A program made the position numbers and the translations under genes. The notes beneath the pieces were generated by a model. The model saw only the letters and a list, made by a program, of their open reading frames with translations. It did not search any database and was not told the origin of the DNA. A stretch of 64,000 bases of DNA from JAWKTM01 sp041399085. GTDB lineage: Bacteria; Planctomycetota; Planctomycetia; Pirellulales; Pirellulaceae. The DNA lies in assembly GCA_041399085.1 (NCBI GenBank), contig JAWKTM010000016.1:62001-126000 (forward strand), read 5' to 3'. Every line of letters begins with the position of its first letter. Position 1 is the first letter of the stretch. Positions 61,494 through 64,000 of the stretch are shown one piece after another.

Positions 61494-62987
61494 TCAAACC
61501 ACCGGTCCGACTTGATCGCCGCCGTTGCGTTGGGCGGCGTTGAGCGAATTCTTCAATCGGTCGAGCAGCGAGATCGGTAGGTCGCCGCCGCGTACATCCG
61601 TTCGGCCAATGCTGACCGAAAACTCGCAGCAGCCCGTCGCACTGGGAAACGCGAACTGAGCCGCCCCGGCCCGAATCCGCTCGGCCACCATCGTGGCGCT
61701 TTCGATCGTGGCTCGCGGCAACAGTATCACCGTGCTGGATCGGCCAAGCTGGCACAGCACGTCCATCTCGCGCATCGTCGCGTCCAGATGCAACGTGAGC
61801 GACCGCAGCACCAGCTCGGCGCTGCGGCAGCCGTAACGCAACGCCAGATGATCGAAGTTGTCGATCTCCGTCAGCAGCAAACAGAACGGATCGCCGCCGC
61901 GGTTCCACTCCGCAATTCGCTGCCGGATATATGAGAACAGCATCGTACGATCGCACCAAGTGACTCGGCACGCGCCCGGTAGGCCCGGCGGCTTGTGAGC
62001 CAATTGCATGAGGCTGTACAGGCTGGGCTCTTCGTCCACCTGGTTCAGCCACTCTTCCGAATCGCACGAACTGAGATCGAATTGCAGCGGCGTGTCGTCG
62101 GGATCGCGGTCCAAACTGGGAGGCGCGGCGACAATTGTGGTACCGGTATGACAATGCGTGGCGTCGCGGCCGGCTTGTTTCGCCGCATACAACGCGGCGT
62201 CGGAGCGTTGCACCAGATGCGTCGGATGTTCGTTCGGTTGCAGCAAGGCGACTCCGCAACTGGCCGACACTTCCACACTCTGATTGCCGATCTTAAAGCG
62301 AGCCCGACGCAGGGTGCGGCGAAAACAATCGGCGGCCGCGGCGGTTTCCGCCGTACTCATGCCGGTCAGTACGACGGCGAACTCCTCACCACCATAGCGG
62401 GCAATCAATTCCGCTCCCGCAATGCTCTGCTGCAGGATCGTCGCGACTCCTCGCAGCACGCCATCGCCCGCTCGATGCCCATAGGTATCGTTCAATCGTT
62501 TGAAATGGTCCACGTCGATCATGATGAACGTCAGCGGCGCCATGCTGCGGCGAACTTCCGTCGTGCGACGGCTCAGCTCATCCTCAAAGGCTCGCCGATT
62601 CGACAGATTGGTCAACGCATCGGTCCGAGCTTCGTTGGCGTGCCATTTGATTTTCATCGATTGTTCGTGAACCCGCGCTTCGGCGGCACGCAAGCGTTCG
62701 TTCAACTCGGCGTGAGTCGTTTTAAGCTGGCCCAATAGCGACAAACATGCTTCAGCTTGTAGGAGCGGATTAGGATGGTCATTATCCTCGGCGTCGTGCG
62801 TACTGAGTGAGTCGTCGAAGTTCGTCAGCATCGTCAATGTGCAATGGATCCGCGCGAGACAGTCGGCTATCTCGCCGCCGGATTGCCGAACGCCTGGCGA
62901 ATCGGCCAGCGGTGGCACGCACACGGTCGACGCGGATGGCGCGAGCGTCGAAAGGGTTGAGGATTCACTCATACTATTGACATTCAT
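61494..62987 (-). CDS. Dual GGDEF protein: active diguanylate cyclase plus degenerate GGDEF receptor-like domain
   Basis: 497 residues, soluble. A helical stretch (75-118) leads to the first GGDEF domain with YGGEEF (GGEEF at 199-203), DVDHFKRLNDTYGHRAGD for metal and substrate binding, and no RxxD inhibitory site ahead of it (SIAG there). The second domain (about 335-490) keeps the fold but the signature is GRSST (415-419), so it cannot cyclise GTP, while REMD (406-409) sits exactly five residues before it as in a c-di-GMP inhibitory site. The protein therefore probably makes c-di-GMP with one half and senses it with the other. It follows the REC/HD-GYP gene by 47 bp. Confidence 0.88.
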   Translation of the reverse strand: MNVNSMSESSTLSTLAPSASTVCVPPLADSPGVRQSGGEIADCLARIHCTLTMLTNFDDSLSTHDAEDNDHPNPLLQAEACLSLLGQLKTTHAELNERLRAAEARVHEQSMKIKWHANEARTDALTNLSNRRAFEDELSRRTTEVRRSMAPLTFIMIDVDHFKRLNDTYGHRAGDGVLRGVATILQQSIAGAELIARYGGEEFAVVLTGMSTAETAAAADCFRRTLRRARFKIGNQSVEVSASCGVALLQPNEHPTHLVQRSDAALYAAKQAGRDATHCHTGTTIVAAPPSLDRDPDDTPLQFDLSSCDSEEWLNQVDEEPSLYSLMQLAHKPPGLPGACRVTWCDRTMLFSYIRQRIAEWNRGGDPFCLLLTEIDNFDHLALRYGCRSAELVLRSLTLHLDATMREMDVLCQLGRSSTVILLPRATIESATMVAERIRAGAAQFAFPSATGCCEFSVSIGRTDVRGGDLPISLLDRLKNSLNAAQRNGGDQVGPVV

Positions 62988-63034
62988 TTCTAGTCTTTGA
63001 ACCGGCGCAAAGACATGACACCGGCCTTAAACGC

Positions 63035-64000
63035 TCAATCGCTGTCGGCACACTCAATTCTCACTTGTACCACTTGATCCCGGCAGTCTAAGAATGCATC
63101 GACCACTCGCGGATCGAAGTGCTTTCCTCGGTTCTCACTAATGATTTCGAAGCATTTCTCCAGTGGAAACGGCGGCTTGTAGGGACGTTTGCTGCTGAGC
63201 GCGTCAAACACGTCGGCCACCGCGACGATCCGCCCCGCGATCGGAATGTCCTCGCCGGCTAATCCCAGCGGATAACCAGCGCCATCCCAACGCTCGTGAT
63301 GAGTCAGTGCAATTGCGTGCCATGGATATAAGAGGCGACGAGGCCAAGTCCATAATGGATTCGCCCACTAATGTATGAGCCCGGAGAATCTTCCAGTCGT
63401 TCATCGACATCGGCTCGAATGTTTGCTTGCCGATGGAAACGTGTCGCTGCATGATTCCAATTCATCCGGAGAGAGCTTGCCCGGCTTCGAGAATCGAATC
63501 AGGGAACCCCGATCTTTCCAATGTCGTGCAATGGCGGCATGTTCGATCAGTTCGACAGTCGTGGAGTCCATCCCCAACTTGCGAGCAATGATGCCAGAGT
63601 AACGGCCCACTCGGATCACGTGCCGCCCTGTTTCGTTGTCGCGATACTCAACGATCCTCGCTAAACAGTGAATCAGCTCCAGTCGCGAGGCCGCGAGCTC
63701 CGCCGTGCGTCTGCGCACTTGGCGTTCCATATCCAACGCATGGGCTCGCAGATGGTCGTAGTGTGATTTAACGACCAAGGCATTCCGGACTCTTGGTGTC
63801 AGATCCGTGGGACGAAAAGGCTTACATAAGAGATCGGTAGCCCCCAATTCCAGAGCTTCGGCCCGCGCCTCCTCGTCGTCCGATCCGGTCACCACAATCA
63901 CCGGGATATGAGCCAGATGTTCGTCCGCGCGGATCTGCGACAACAATGTGAGACCACTGATCTCGGGCATGACTAGATCCAACAGAATCACATCGGGCTG
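63035..64000 (-). pseudogene. REC/HD-GYP c-di-GMP phosphodiesterase, multiply frameshifted, 5' end outside window
   Basis: At the window edge the frame reads QPDVILLDLVMPEISG, the receiver phospho-acceptor Asp, then VIVVTGSDDEEARAEALELG and the Lys of LLCKPFRPTD. A coiled linker follows, then HD-GYP sequence: HCLARIVEYRDNETGRHVIR. Beyond this, pieces in other frames give LHDIGKIGVP (the HD pair), KPGKLSPDELES, MQRHVSIGKQTFEP, ALTHHERWDGAGYPLGLAGE (GYP motif) and VADVFDALSSKRPYKPPFPL to the stop at 63035. At least four indels lie between 63560 and 63300. HD-GYP enzymes hydrolyse c-di-GMP, opposing the downstream cyclase. Decay or read error cannot be told apart here. Confidence 0.8.

Overview
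The window looks like a GC-rich chromosome segment from a planctomycete, most likely of the Pirellula/Rhodopirellula type. Four things point there: a giant secreted protein with the N-terminal EPRRLLTA export motif and a C-terminal dockerin; a BBP7-like beta-barrel; an ECF sigma factor beside a zinc-finger/kinase/WD40 protein; and dispersed palindromes (core TTTCGCTCCGCGAAA) between genes. No rRNA, tRNA, CRISPR array, transposase gene or phage module was recognised.

Layout. 1-7.5 kb: end of an M24 peptidase, an HtrA-type protease, and secreted or surface proteins. 7.6-13.8 kb: DUF58 and DUF4129 genes, separated by a repeat-rich stretch and one conserved small gene. 13.8-22.7 kb (minus strand): AI-2E-type permease, cardiolipin synthase, HrpB helicase, a TPR protein, an overlapping H-protein/radical SAM pair, and a Uma2 nuclease. 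23-30.8 kb (mostly plus): glycosyltransferase, soluble Ser/Thr kinase, accA, CvpA and YdjM-like membrane proteins. 31-40 kb (minus): ABC ATPase with a partner membrane protein, MazG overlapping a TPR metallopeptidase, and a Trk/Ktr K+ system whose channel gene is frameshifted. 40-44 kb: a decayed toxin-antitoxin pair between two copies of a palindromic element, then a LuxE-like/aldehyde-dehydrogenase-like pair. 44-53 kb (minus): two giant WD40 proteins and an ECF sigma factor. 53-59 kb: frameshifted ABC exporter, rpsT, serC, serA. 59-64 kb: BBP7-like barrel, a 21-bp repeat array, a dual-GGDEF protein and a frameshifted REC/HD-GYP protein.

Functional units: serC-serA make serine from 3-phosphoglycerate. 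trkH-trkA are a K+ channel and its gating subunit. The REC/HD-GYP and dual-GGDEF genes are a c-di-GMP pair. The ECF factor and kinase/WD40 gene form a planctomycete-type signalling unit. The radical SAM and H-protein genes overlap by 4 bp and are probably translated together.

The most unusual content is non-coding: (i) a family of about 105-146 bp elements with palindromic inverted ends (eight copies), one pair of which brackets a dead toxin-antitoxin module; (ii) three unrelated tandem arrays that all have a 21-bp period, one of them 17 units without a phase slip; (iii) a tandem array whose unit contains a copy of the 3' end of the adjacent DUF58 gene; (iv) a short G-rich word scattered through genes and gaps. 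Several genes carry indels while genes of 3-4 kb beside them are intact, so local decay or local assembly error must be separated.
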